Source: Deltaproteobacteria bacterium HGW-Deltaproteobacteria-8
GTDB lineage: Bacteria; Desulfobacterota; Desulfovibrionia; Desulfovibrionales; Desulfovibrionaceae
Length of the DNA: 64,000 nt
Direction of reading: 5' to 3'
Assembly: GCA_002840405.1 (NCBI GenBank)
Contig: PHAR01000002.1
Span: forward strand, 355,460-419,459
The notes below the pieces were generated by a model, which worked only from the letters and a program-made list of their open reading frames with translations, did not search any database and had not been told where the DNA came from. Of the stretch, positions 19,559-28,034 are shown piece after piece. A program made the position numbers and the translations under genes. Every line of letters begins with the position of its first letter. Position 1 is the first letter of the stretch.

Positions 19559-21244
19559 ATGAAAGAACTTTTCCGCCGCCTTGCCTTGAGACCCAGACTG
19601 GCCTGGGAGATCCTCTTCGCCTCCTTCCTCGCGAACCTCATGTCCGTTGCCTCCTCCATCTACGTTATCCTCGTCCTCAACAGGTACGTGGGCTACGGCT
19701 TTGACGGCACCCTCTATTCCCTGACCACGGGCGTGCTCATCGCCTCGTTTCTGGGCATGGGCTTCTCGTCCGTCCGGGGCAGATTGGCAGGGGCTGTCAG
19801 CCTGCTGCCCGACAGCGAACTGAACGAGAAAACCCTGACGGTCTTCACCAGGGCAAAGCTTTCGGCGCTGTACCGCATGCCGCCGGGGCGGCACCAGGAG
19901 ATGCTCTCCTCGCTGAAGACGGTCGAGTTCGCCTACGACTCCCACAACCTCTCGGCAGTGCTGGACGCTCCGTTCATCCTGCTCTTTCTGCTGGCCATCG
20001 CCTTCATTCATCCCCTGCTGGCCATGGTCACCATCCTGGCCATCGTGGCGACCGTCCTGTTCACCCTGTCCGGCATGCGCAGCAATGCGCCCCTGGACGA
20101 ACTCCAGCGCGACCAGGGCATCGCCCACCGCAACCTGACGCTCTCGGCCGTGTCCGGCGCAGAGACGGTGCGCGCTTTTCTAGGCGCTGATTTTTTGCGC
20201 AAGGCCTGGCGCAAGCAGATGCAGTCCATCCAGGAACTGCGCGAGGTCATGGACATCGCGCGGGACCGCAGGAAGGTGCGCCTTGAGTCGGTGAGCGTGC
20301 TTCTGCGCATCTCCATCTACTGCTTTGGCGCCATGCTGGCCGTGGTCGGTGAAATGAGTGTGGGCGGCCTCATTGGCGCGAGCATCCTCTCGGCCAAGGC
20401 CATGCAGATGAGCTCAAGCTTCCTGCAGTCGGTCCTGCTTGGCCGCAAGGCTGAAGAAGCCCTTGTCCAGCTTGGGGAGTTCCACACCATGCCCCTTGAG
20501 CCCATCTCCGGCTCGGCCGTGCGCGAGTTCTCCGGCCGCCTGGAGTTTCGTGATGTGGGCTTCGCCTATTCCGGGTCCTCCGGGCCGGTTTTCGAGTCCC
20601 TGAGCTTCACCTTGCCGCCCGGTTCCATCCTGGTGGTTACGGGCTTCAACGGCTCCGGCAAGTCGACGTTCTGCAAGCTCGTGACCGGCCTGCTTGAGCC
20701 CGGGCGCGGACTTGTCCTGGCCGACGGCATTGATCTTCGCCAGTTCGCCCCGGACTGGTGGCGCAGACAGCTGCTCTATCTGCCGCAGGAACCCACGTTT
20801 TTGAACGCCACCATCCGTGAGAACATCCTCCTAGCCGAGCTTGAGCCCGAAAGCCAGAGCGCGCAGGAGCGCCTCAATCAGGCCGTGCGTGCGGCGGCCT
20901 TGCGGCGCTTCCTTGACGTCAGCCGCCAGGGCCTGGACATGGATATCGCCGAGGGCGGGCGCACCCTGCCGGTGGGCATCCGCCGCCGCGTGGCCCTGGC
21001 CCGTGCGCTCATGAACCAGGGGCGGCTGGTGGTCTTTGACGACCCCACCGAAGGCCTGGACTCTGAAGGCTGCCTGGCCGTGTACACCATACTCAACGCC
21101 CTGGCCAAGGCCGGGCTCAGCATCATCGTGGCCACCGTGGACCCGAACATTCTCAAAGGGGCCGCGTATGTGCTGGACATGAACGAGAAGCCCACGCCCA
21201 CCTTCGAGCCCAGGCGCGAGCCCAAGTCCGAGGAGGTCACGTGA
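19559..21244 (+). CDS. Type I secretion ABC transporter with degenerate nucleotide-binding domain
   Basis: The 561-residue half-transporter has a membrane domain at ~12-290 (LapB/PrtD-like, no C39 peptidase or CLD domain in front) and an NBD at ~330-545. Walker A is intact (GFNGSGKST) and a Q-loop is present (LYLPQEPTFL). Other motifs are altered: the signature LSGGQ reads LPVGI, Walker B reads VVFDDPTEGLD with Asp where the catalytic Glu belongs, and the H-loop His is absent (IIVATVDPN). ATP binding looks possible; hydrolysis may be weak. It would energise export through the TolC-like duct. The stop overlaps the HlyD GTG start by 4 nt (GTGA). Read from the codons, the changes are not frameshift artefacts. 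Confidence 0.88.
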   Translation: MKELFRRLALRPRLAWEILFASFLANLMSVASSIYVILVLNRYVGYGFDGTLYSLTTGVLIASFLGMGFSSVRGRLAGAVSLLPDSELNEKTLTVFTRAKLSALYRMPPGRHQEMLSSLKTVEFAYDSHNLSAVLDAPFILLFLLAIAFIHPLLAMVTILAIVATVLFTLSGMRSNAPLDELQRDQGIAHRNLTLSAVSGAETVRAFLGADFLRKAWRKQMQSIQELREVMDIARDRRKVRLESVSVLLRISIYCFGAMLAVVGEMSVGGLIGASILSAKAMQMSSSFLQSVLLGRKAEEALVQLGEFHTMPLEPISGSAVREFSGRLEFRDVGFAYSGSSGPVFESLSFTLPPGSILVVTGFNGSGKSTFCKLVTGLLEPGRGLVLADGIDLRQFAPDWWRRQLLYLPQEPTFLNATIRENILLAELEPESQSAQERLNQAVRAAALRRFLDVSRQGLDMDIAEGGRTLPVGIRRRVALARALMNQGRLVVFDDPTEGLDSEGCLAVYTILNALAKAGLSIIVATVDPNILKGAAYVLDMNEKPTPTFEPRREPKSEEVT

Positions 21245-22572
21245 GCAGGCCTGACCCCTCCATCCTCGGACCTGGCGCGGCCCACGCCGCTGTGGACAAG
21301 ACCCTGGCGGCGCATCGCAGGTTCCTGTATCTCTGCGGCTGCCTGCTCGTCATGAGCCTGGCCTGGTCCATGCTGACCAGCCTGGACATCGTCAGCGAGG
21401 CCATTGGCGAGGTCATCCCCCGCACCAAGGTCAAGAAGATCCAGCACCTTGAGGGCGGCATCGTGCGCGAGATCCTGGTGCGCGAGGGCGATCTCGTGAA
21501 ACAGGACCAGCCCCTCATTGTCCTGGACGGAGCGGCCGCAGAGGCCAACACCGACGAGCTGGCCGTGCGGCTGAACTCGCTCATGATCGAGTCCCTGCGC
21601 CTGGAGGCCGAGTCCCAGGGCCTGCCCGAGCCGAAATTCACCCCCGAGCTGGAGCTGAAGCACAAGGACCTTGTGGACCAGGCCCGGAACCTGTTTCAGG
21701 CGCGGCGCAAGCGCGTGCAGACAGACATCTCCTCCCAGGCCGAGCGCGTGCGCCAGCGTGAGCAGGACATCCGCGAGACCGGAGCCAGGCTCGAGAACCT
21801 CAAGCGCAACCTGCCCCTGGTGCAGCGCCAGGTGCAGCGCAGCGAAGAGCTGTACCGCGAGCGCCTGGTCAAGGAGGACGAACTCATCGCCCGGCGCAAG
21901 GAAGAGAACAACACCAGGAGCGCCATCCTGGAGAATTCCGCCGCGTACTCCCGCGCCACAGCCGCCCTTGCTGCGGCCAGGGAGGAGCTGGTCCGCACCC
22001 AGAACGCCTTCAACGAGGATGTGGAGACCGAGCTCAAGAAGGTGCAGCGCGAGCTCATGGAGCTCACCCAGCGCATGAAGAAGCTGCGCGACAGCCAGAA
22101 CAGGACCGTCCTGCGCGCGCCTGAAGAGGGCGTCGTCAAGAGCGTCAACGTGGTCAGCGAGGGCGAGGTGATCCAGCCGGGCATGACCGTGGTTGAGATC
22201 GTGCCTGCCGGCGACAAGCTGGTCATCGTGGCGCACCTGCCCATCCAGGATGTCGGCTACGTGCGGCCCGGCCAGCTGGCCGTGGTCAAGCTGGCCTCCC
22301 GCGACGCCAGGCGCTTCGGCAACATCGAGGGCAAGGTGCTTCACGTGAGCCCCGATGCCGTGACCCAGTCCACTCCTGGTGGCGGCGTGAACACCTTTTA
22401 CAAGGTGCTCGTGGTCACCGAGCAGGACCATTTCTCTCAGAAATCAAACCGTTACGACCTATTCCCTGGCATGCGCGTCATTGTGGGCATCCACATCGGG
22501 CGGCGCTCTGTGCTGGGCTATTTCCTCGACCCCTTCATCGACGCCATGAGCGGCTCCCTGCACGAACGCTAG
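21241..22572 (+). CDS. HlyD-family periplasmic adaptor of type I secretion
   Basis: The 443-residue membrane fusion protein has one N-terminal membrane helix (~28-48), a lipoyl half-motif (KIQHLEGGIVREILVREGD), a long coiled-coil hairpin (~120-290), the second lipoyl half (TVLRAPEEGVVKSVNVVSEG) and a beta-barrel domain ending in FPGMRVIVGIHIGRRS. It bridges the ABC protein and the TolC-like duct. The start is GTG, in GTGA overlap with the ABC gene. A strong bidirectional terminator follows. Confidence 0.93.
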   Translation: MSRPDPSILGPGAAHAAVDKTLAAHRRFLYLCGCLLVMSLAWSMLTSLDIVSEAIGEVIPRTKVKKIQHLEGGIVREILVREGDLVKQDQPLIVLDGAAAEANTDELAVRLNSLMIESLRLEAESQGLPEPKFTPELELKHKDLVDQARNLFQARRKRVQTDISSQAERVRQREQDIRETGARLENLKRNLPLVQRQVQRSEELYRERLVKEDELIARRKEENNTRSAILENSAAYSRATAALAAAREELVRTQNAFNEDVETELKKVQRELMELTQRMKKLRDSQNRTVLRAPEEGVVKSVNVVSEGEVIQPGMTVVEIVPAGDKLVIVAHLPIQDVGYVRPGQLAVVKLASRDARRFGNIEGKVLHVSPDAVTQSTPGGGVNTFYKVLVVTEQDHFSQKSNRYDLFPGMRVIVGIHIGRRSVLGYFLDPFIDAMSGSLHER

Positions 22573-22586
22573 GCTAGCTGCCCGGC

Positions 22587-22626
22587 GCAACGCAAAAAGC
22601 CCCCATCTGGGGGCTTTTTGCGTTGC
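22587..22626. terminator. Bidirectional terminator between hlyD-like gene and flaG
   Basis: This is a perfect 18-bp inverted repeat (GCAACGCAAAAAGCCCCC and its complement) around an ATCT tetraloop. The inner C/G stem is flanked by A5 and T5, so it works in both directions for the convergent genes. Confidence 0.95.
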
Positions 22627-22642
22627 CTGTGCCGAACCGCGA

Positions 22643-23032
22643 TCAGGTCGACTGGTTGAGGAACACGCCGGTCATTTTCTTGATGGACGCGGAGAGCTTG
22701 ATCAGCTCATCCTGCGGAATCTTGCGCAGCACCTTCTGGCTTGTCTTGTCGATGATTTCAACCTGCACCCCGTCCTGGGTGTTGTCGAGCAGCTTGATCT
22801 TGAGGGACGTATGACTGTCCGCAAGCTGCTGGGAAATCTTATCCGCCGTCTCCAGAGCCACCGTCTTGTCTGCTGCGGCAATCGCAGCCTGGGATCTCGG
22901 GTCGACTTCGGGTGTCTGCGTCGTTCCACGATCCGGGGTCTTTTGGGCAACTGGGGCGGAAGACGCGGCAGCTGCAATTTCGGCAGGGCTATACCCCTGC
23001 CTGACGTCCATGTCCGAGGGGTTGATGTTCAT
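22643..23032 (-). CDS. flaG: FlaG family flagellar protein
   Basis: The 129-residue product has a disordered Ala/Pro-rich N-terminal half and a C-terminal FlaG domain (LKIKLLDNTQDGVQVEIIDK, KVLRKIPQDELIKLSASIKK). FlaG proteins sit near fliD in many genomes and affect filament length. Here the gene stands alone, after the secretion operon, with a near-consensus flagellar sigma-28 promoter about 60 nt upstream of its start. That promoter supports late flagellar expression. Confidence 0.85.
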   Translation of the reverse strand: MNINPSDMDVRQGYSPAEIAAAASSAPVAQKTPDRGTTQTPEVDPRSQAAIAAADKTVALETADKISQQLADSHTSLKIKLLDNTQDGVQVEIIDKTSQKVLRKIPQDELIKLSASIKKMTGVFLNQST

Positions 23033-23089
23033 GACGGCTACCTCGTTCTATTGTTGTCAGCTCGTATCGATTTTATCCTTACGTAATGA

Positions 23090-23117
23090 TTATCGACACA
23101 CTAGAGCCATAACTTTA
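23090..23117 (-). promoter_or_regulatory. Sigma-28 (FliA) promoter of flaG
   Basis: On the minus strand TAAAG is followed by a 15-bp spacer and GTCGATAA. The FliA consensus is TAAAG-N15-GCCGATAA, so 12 of 13 defined bases match with exact spacing. It points at flaG, starting about 60 nt downstream. Confidence 0.85.
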
Positions 23118-23282
23118 GGGCTCATTCCAAATTTGAATGGGTCGCGCCCCAGAAATCTTATCCGTGGGCGAGGGCTGAATAACGCAAATATTTCAAAATC
23201 TCATTGATTCCGCTGGTTAGCTATGCTACATAATATGTTCCGTATTGTGTTTAACGAAAATGTTGTATTTTGTTGGGGGGTT

Positions 23283-24140
23283 ATGAGACACGGATTCGCA
23301 TCGGCTCTGGTAATGGCACTTGGGCTTTGTACCTCTGCCATGGCCTCCTCGGCTGCTACGGGCATGCCTGCCGACGAGGCCCTGATACTTTTGAAAGATG
23401 GAAACGCGCGCTACATGAGCGGACAATCCACCCATCCGAACCTGACGGCCGAACGCCGCGCCGAGACGGTCAGGGGGGGGCAGCATCCCATTGCCACCAT
23501 CATCGGCTGCTCCGATTCCCGCGAACCGCTGGAGCTCATCTTTGATCAGGGCGTCGGCGACATCTTTGTGATCCGCGTGGCCGGAAACGTTGCCGGGCCG
23601 GATGAATTGGCCTCTTTTGAGTATGGAGTGGGCCACTTGCATACGCCGGTGCTGCTGGTCTTGGGCCACACCTCCTGCGGCGCGGTCACGGCCGCGGTCG
23701 AGAACGCCAAGGTCCACGGCAACCTGCCTTTCCTGATCAACCAGATCAAGCCTGCGGTCGCCAGGGCCAAGGCCTGGAGCCCCAATGCCAGCGGGGCGGA
23801 CCTGCTGGACAAGGCCATCAAGGCCAATGTCTGGCTGACCATGGAGAACATGCTCCGCAAGAGCGCGGAGATCCGCGAATTGGTCCAGCAGGGCAAGCTC
23901 CTGCTCATTGGCGGCGTCTATGACTTGCACAGCGGCCAGGTGAAGTGGCTGGGCACCCACCCGGACCAGGCCAGTCTCCTTGCCGCAGCGACTAAGGCAC
24001 ACGTACAAATGAAGCCAAAGCACGTCCAACCCCCGGTTCCCGCCACAGGCAAGACCGAGGCTGCGGACCAGGGCTCCATGATCGACCCGGCCCCGGCGCA
24101 CCCGGAACAGGCAGCCCCTTCGGCACCGGCGCATCAGTAG
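23283..24140 (+). CDS. Periplasmic beta-class carbonic anhydrase
   Basis: The 285-residue product has a signal peptide (MRHGFASALVMALGLCTSAMA). The beta-CA zinc and catalytic motifs are present: CSDSREP, then RVAGN, and GHTSCGA (His and second Cys ligands). A ~45-residue Pro/Ala/Lys-rich C-terminal tail is unusual. It would interconvert CO2 and bicarbonate in the periplasm. I chose the ATG at 23283 because it gives a clean signal peptide and follows a G-rich stretch; an ATG at 23223 has no ribosome site. The window has a second, cytosolic beta-CA at 51.4 kb. Confidence 0.9.
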   Translation: MRHGFASALVMALGLCTSAMASSAATGMPADEALILLKDGNARYMSGQSTHPNLTAERRAETVRGGQHPIATIIGCSDSREPLELIFDQGVGDIFVIRVAGNVAGPDELASFEYGVGHLHTPVLLVLGHTSCGAVTAAVENAKVHGNLPFLINQIKPAVARAKAWSPNASGADLLDKAIKANVWLTMENMLRKSAEIRELVQQGKLLLIGGVYDLHSGQVKWLGTHPDQASLLAAATKAHVQMKPKHVQPPVPATGKTEAADQGSMIDPAPAHPEQAAPSAPAHQ

Positions 24141-24168
24141 CCGCAGGGCTTGGCAGGGCGCCATCACG

Positions 24169-24195
24169 CCTGCTCCCTTGCAAATAGGGAGCAGG
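24169..24195 (+). terminator. Hairpin after the periplasmic carbonic anhydrase gene
   Basis: Arms CCTGCTCCC and GGGAGCAGG (9 bp) enclose a 9-nt loop, 28 nt after the stop. Only a short T4 tract follows at a distance, so it may be a weak terminator or an mRNA-stabilising hairpin. Confidence 0.5.
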
Positions 24196-24207
24196 TGAGC
24201 TTTTCCC

Positions 24208-24236
24208 TTGAGCCGTGCTGTGATGCCGCGTAGAGT
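24208..24236 (+). promoter_or_regulatory. pyk: Possible promoter of pyk
   Basis: TTGAGC, a 17-bp spacer and TAGAGT (four of six matches in each box) lie about 45 nt before the pyruvate kinase start, after the hairpin that closes the previous gene. Confidence 0.4.
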
Positions 24237-24281
24237 TTTCGTAATCAATCCTGGAACCCAAGCCACCTGCGAGGAGAGCCT

Positions 24282-25703
24282 ATGCATACCAAGATCGTCG
24301 CCACCCTGGGACCGGCCTCGAACAATTACGAAACGATGAAAGGAATGGTCGAGTACGGGGTGCGCATTTTCCGCCTGAACTTCTCCCACTCCGACGCCGC
24401 GACCTTCCTGCCCACGGTGCAGCTCATCCGTAAAATCGAGCAGGACCTGGACCAGCCCGTGACCATAATGGGCGACCTCTGCGGCCCCAAGGTGCGCATC
24501 GGCGAGATCACCGGCTCCCCCGTGCAGGTGCGCAAGGGCGACCTCCTGGCGCTGGGCCTGCCGGAGCATCTTGGGGCTGTGCGCGACATGGTCTTCGTCA
24601 ACCTCGACATGCCGGAGCTCCTCAAGGGCCTGGACAAGGGCATGCCCGTGTCCCTGTCCGACGGCATGCTTCAGTTCACTGTCACCGAGGTGCGCAAACC
24701 CGACTCCCTGTTCGTCATGGAGGCTCGCAACAGCGGCGTGCTCACATCCAAGAAGGGCATCGCCTTCCCCGGCAAGTTCCATCCCATGCCTGCCCTGACC
24801 GCCAAGGACCGCAAGGACCTGCACGAGGGCCTGGACATCGGCCTGGACGCAGTGGCCCTGTCCTTTGTGCAGACGCTTGAGGACATCCGCGACATCCGGG
24901 GTGAGATCGACAAGCACGGGGTCTGGATTCCGGTGGTGGCCAAGATCGAGCGGCAGAACGCCGTGGACAACCTGGACTCCATCTTGAGCCTGACCGACGC
25001 CGTCATGGTGGCCCGGGGCGACCTGGGGCTGGAATGCCCGCTCTCCGCCGTGCCGGTGATCCAGAAGCGCATTATCAGAGCCTGCCGCCACGCCCAGAAG
25101 GCCGTCATTGTGGCCACGCAGATGCTTTTGTCCATGGTCAACAACCCGCTGCCCACCAGGGCCGAGGCCGCGGACGTGGCCAACGCCATGCTCGACGGCG
25201 CGGATTGCGTCATGCTCTCCGAGGAGACGGCCATGGGCAATTATCCCCTGGAGTCCGTGAAGTTCATCAGCGAGATCGCCGCAAACGCCGAGCCGTACTA
25301 CATCGAGCGTTCCAAGGGGCCGCTGGCGCCCAAGCCGGAGAAGAACCCGGCCAAGTACCTGGCCTATGCCGCCTGCCTGTTGGCCGAGAACACCGAGGGC
25401 CGGGGCATCGTCTCGCATTCCGCCAGCGGCGCCACGGCGCGCTACCTGTCCAGCCGTCGCCCGGCACACCCGGTCTACGCCCTGACCCCGGACCAGCGCG
25501 TGGTGAAGCACCTGAACTTCTTCTGGGGCGTGGAGCCCAAGCTGGTCGACACCACCCTGGCCAGCCACGTGGACCGCGCCGAGAAGTTCGTGCACGAGTC
25601 TTCGAAGTTCGCGCCCGGTGAGAGCGTGGTCATCACCGCTGGCCAGCCCACCCCGGGCCAGGCCAAGACCCATACCAACGAGCTGAAGATCTACTACAAA
25701 TAA
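24282..25703 (+). CDS. pyk: Pyruvate kinase
   Basis: The 473-residue product starts with TKIVATLGPAS and has the family motifs in order: FRLNFSHSD, IMGDLCGPKVRIG, VALSFVQTLEDI, the catalytic Lys in VVAKIERQNAVDN, the metal-site segment VMVARGDLGLE, and DGADCVMLSEETAMGNYP. The C-terminal domain covers ~350-473. It transfers phosphate from PEP to ADP. The start has GAGGAGAG upstream. Two hairpins follow the stop. With the pyruvate carboxylase and PEP synthase-like genes at 36.8-44.5 kb it covers the PEP/pyruvate node, but it is not in their operon. Confidence 0.97.
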   Translation: MHTKIVATLGPASNNYETMKGMVEYGVRIFRLNFSHSDAATFLPTVQLIRKIEQDLDQPVTIMGDLCGPKVRIGEITGSPVQVRKGDLLALGLPEHLGAVRDMVFVNLDMPELLKGLDKGMPVSLSDGMLQFTVTEVRKPDSLFVMEARNSGVLTSKKGIAFPGKFHPMPALTAKDRKDLHEGLDIGLDAVALSFVQTLEDIRDIRGEIDKHGVWIPVVAKIERQNAVDNLDSILSLTDAVMVARGDLGLECPLSAVPVIQKRIIRACRHAQKAVIVATQMLLSMVNNPLPTRAEAADVANAMLDGADCVMLSEETAMGNYPLESVKFISEIAANAEPYYIERSKGPLAPKPEKNPAKYLAYAACLLAENTEGRGIVSHSASGATARYLSSRRPAHPVYALTPDQRVVKHLNFFWGVEPKLVDTTLASHVDRAEKFVHESSKFAPGESVVITAGQPTPGQAKTHTNELKIYYK

Positions 25704-25707
25704 ATGG

Positions 25708-25732
25708 AGCCGGGCGGTTCCCGGCTTGTTTG
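25708..25732 (+). terminator. First pyk terminator hairpin
   Basis: AGCCGGG and CCCGGCT (7 bp) with a 5-nt loop are followed by TGTTTG, 4 nt after the pyk stop. Confidence 0.7.
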
Positions 25733-25746
25733 AGGGCAATGAACAG

Positions 25747-25780
25747 GGGCTTGCGGAACTTCTTTCGCAAGCCCTTCTTC
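25747..25780 (+). terminator. Second pyk terminator hairpin
   Basis: GGGCTTGCG and CGCAAGCCC (9 bp) enclose a 10-nt loop and are followed by TTCTTC. It is a tandem back-up to the hairpin just upstream. Confidence 0.7.
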
Positions 25781-25870
25781 ATTCCGGTCGGAATGAGAGG
25801 AAATGTGAGCTTCCCCCGTTTAGCATCCCAGCTCTATGTTTGTGACTTCGGCGAAAGGAGACCGCCAAAC

Positions 25871-25969
25871 ATGAGGAAGAGCAGATTTCGTGAGGAGCAG
25901 AAAGCCCGGCTTCGCAAACAAGCTGAGGCATGCAGGCCGGTGGTGAGCCAAATCTTGACGCCACGCTGA
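25871..25969 (+). pseudogene. IS3-family transposase orfA remnant (first ~25 codons)
   Basis: A 32-codon frame begins MRKSRFREEQ with AAGGAG 10 nt upstream, then KARLRKQAEACRPV. IS3-family OrfA proteins begin MKKSRFTEEQ, then a KQAE.G.PV helix of the helix-turn-helix, so the match covers the N-terminus only. No further OrfA or OrfB sequence and no terminal inverted repeats are visible. It is too short to function and looks like a decayed insertion. The match is short, so chance similarity is possible. Confidence 0.5.
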
Positions 25970-26319
25970 ATATTGCGTAGTTTCTTTCCACGAAACAGCC
26001 TTTCCATAAGAGGACTTTTTGAGAACAAACACGATGGATATTGTTGCCTTGGTTGCTGGCGAGAGCCACGGCCGGTAGGCGCTTCCAAGGCGTGAGCCTC
26101 CTTCTCTAAGGGAGGCCATTTTCGCTACGGAGCGATCTGTTCCGCCCAACCGACCTGCCCGGAATTCTCGGGCCGGCCTTCCTTTGCTCTTGTCTGACAA
26201 CCACTCCCTTGGCGTTTTCCATGGCAATCACATGCCGCATGCGTCGCATGAGACGGGCCTTTGCGCTCGTCTGAACCCATGCCGACCATGCAACACCGCC
26301 GCGCACAAGGAGTGCCACA
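25970..26319. other. Non-coding stretch with no recognised feature
   Basis: About 350 bp between the IS3 remnant and the next gene. I see no RNA, repeat or convincing small gene; frames here are short, lack ribosome sites and read as low-complexity antisense. AAGGAG near the end serves the next gene. Confidence 0.5.
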
Positions 26320-27978
26320 ATGCTTATTCGAAACCAACGGACTGATGACGCTCTCGTCATTTCGCAAATACACTACGCCGCCTTCAAGGGGCATCCGCTG
26401 CATGCGCCCGGCGCCGAGCCCTTTGAGCATCTGATCGTTGAACACCTGCGCGCTGCTGGCGCCCTGAGCCTGTCGTTACTGGCGGAAGTCGGCGGGGAGG
26501 CTGTGGGGCATATCGCTCTTTCGCCCGCTGTCGTGGGCGAAGAGCAAAACGGCTGGTTTCTCCTTGGACCCATCGGCATCCTGCCGCGCCACCAAGGGCA
26601 GGGCATGGGCTCCGCCCTGGTCTGCGAGGCGCTTCGGCGAATGCGCGACCTGGGGGCTGCTGGCATCGTGCTCGTGGGCGAGCCAGGATTCTACTCCCGC
26701 CTTGGGTTTGGCAACGTGCGGGGCCTTGTCTACCATGGGGTGCCGAACCAGTATGTTTTGGCTACGTGCTTCGGCGACAAGGCCCCGAAAGGTGAAATCA
26801 TTGCCCACGAGGCCTTTGACGTGGCCGGACATGCAGAGTCTGCACGGCCTGATGGCGAGCCAAGCCAGAGGGACCAGGAGGGGGGCCTGTGCGTTGACGT
26901 GACGTCCCTTCTCAGCACACCCAGGGGATTGAGAGACCTTGGTTTCGACGAATGGTTTGAAGAGCATGGTGCTGAGTTCAGCCTGGATGGTTGCGGCGTT
27001 GCCCGCATCTCCGCGGTTGACCGCAGTTCCTACCTCATAAAGGATGAAACGAGGGAAGTTCCGGCTGAGCTGTCCGGGAAGCTCGCGTACCACACGGAAA
27101 GTTCCGTCGAACTGCCCTGCGTCGGGGATTGGGTGACGGCGTACTATTACAACAACGACACCGCGGCCATCATCCACCAGGTGTTTCCACGAAAGACCTT
27201 CCTGCGTCGCAAGGCCTCTGGTGCAGTCATGGCTTTCCAGATGATTGCAGCCAACATTGACGCAGCCTTTATTGTCCAATCGTGCCATTACGACTTCAAT
27301 CCAAATCGCTTGGAGCGGTATCTGGTCATGGCGGCGGATGGACATGTTGACCCCATTGTCCTGCTCACGAAGACTGACTTGATCACCCAGGAGGAATTGG
27401 ACCAGAAGCGCGCGACCATCAGTTCCGTCACCAAAGCAAGAGTGATTGCGCTCAGCAATGTCACTGGAAGCGGTTTTGAGGAACTGCAACAGACGCTCTC
27501 CTCGGGAAAGACATACTGTCTGCTCGGTTCATCGGGTGTAGGAAAGACCACTCTCATCAACCGTCTCATGGGCCGGGAAACCTTTGAGACAAAGGCCGTC
27601 AGCAACACGGGAGAAGGCACCCATACGACCACGCGCCGACAACTCATCGTTCTCAGCCAGGGAGCGATGCTGATTGATACGCCCGGCATGCGAGAATTGG
27701 GAATTGCTGGTGCTGGCGAGGGGGTCGACATTGGATTCGGGGAATTGGTCGTGCTTTCCGAACAATGCCGCTACGCGAATTGCAGTCACCAACACGAGCC
27801 GGGCTGCGCCGTCAGAGCCGCAGTCGATAGAGGGGAAATCCCGGCAGGACGTTACTCCAACTATCTCAAGCTCAGGAAGGAGTCCGCGTACTACGAGATG
27901 TCATCCCTGGACAAACGGAATAAGGACAAAGCGTTTGGTCGATTCATGAAGTCGGCCAAAAAGCAAATGAAGCACTAG
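26320..27978 (+). CDS. Fusion of GNAT acetyltransferase (YhbS-like) and RsgA GTPase
   Basis: One 552-codon frame holds two proteins. Residues 1-~165 are a GNAT fold like YhbS (MLIRNQRTDDALVISQ, acetyl-CoA loop RHQGQGMGSAL, GEPGFYSRLGFGNVRGL). Residues ~200-552 are a circularly permuted ribosome-assembly GTPase RsgA: LGFDEWFEEH, an OB-fold, G4 LTKTDL, P-loop GSSGVGKTTL, G3 DTPGMRELG, and a zinc-knuckle with CRYANCSHQHEPGC (Cys-Cys-His-Cys). RsgA matures the 30S subunit. The ATG at 26320 has AAGGAG 7 nt upstream. AGGAGG occurs inside at 26876, 17 nt before an in-frame GTG at 26899, so separate RsgA synthesis is conceivable. Codon use is AT-richer than neighbours, suggesting transfer. Confidence 0.9.
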   Translation: MLIRNQRTDDALVISQIHYAAFKGHPLHAPGAEPFEHLIVEHLRAAGALSLSLLAEVGGEAVGHIALSPAVVGEEQNGWFLLGPIGILPRHQGQGMGSALVCEALRRMRDLGAAGIVLVGEPGFYSRLGFGNVRGLVYHGVPNQYVLATCFGDKAPKGEIIAHEAFDVAGHAESARPDGEPSQRDQEGGLCVDVTSLLSTPRGLRDLGFDEWFEEHGAEFSLDGCGVARISAVDRSSYLIKDETREVPAELSGKLAYHTESSVELPCVGDWVTAYYYNNDTAAIIHQVFPRKTFLRRKASGAVMAFQMIAANIDAAFIVQSCHYDFNPNRLERYLVMAADGHVDPIVLLTKTDLITQEELDQKRATISSVTKARVIALSNVTGSGFEELQQTLSSGKTYCLLGSSGVGKTTLINRLMGRETFETKAVSNTGEGTHTTTRRQLIVLSQGAMLIDTPGMRELGIAGAGEGVDIGFGELVVLSEQCRYANCSHQHEPGCAVRAAVDRGEIPAGRYSNYLKLRKESAYYEMSSLDKRNKDKAFGRFMKSAKKQMKH

Positions 27979-27996
27979 AAGATCTAAGCTGAACGT

Positions 27997-28034
27997 CAGG
28001 CATCACCAGCGGGTTTCGTCGTCGGTGATGCCTG
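27997..28034. repeat. 11-bp perfect inverted repeat after the fusion gene
   Basis: CAGGCATCACC and GGTGATGCCTG are separated by 16 nt, starting 19 nt after the stop. No T-run follows, so it may be a weak terminator, an attenuator or a recombination remnant. Confidence 0.55.

Noticed and set aside
23226..25739. 837-codon minus-strand frame
   Set aside because: Antisense across carbonic anhydrase and pyruvate kinase, both certain genes.
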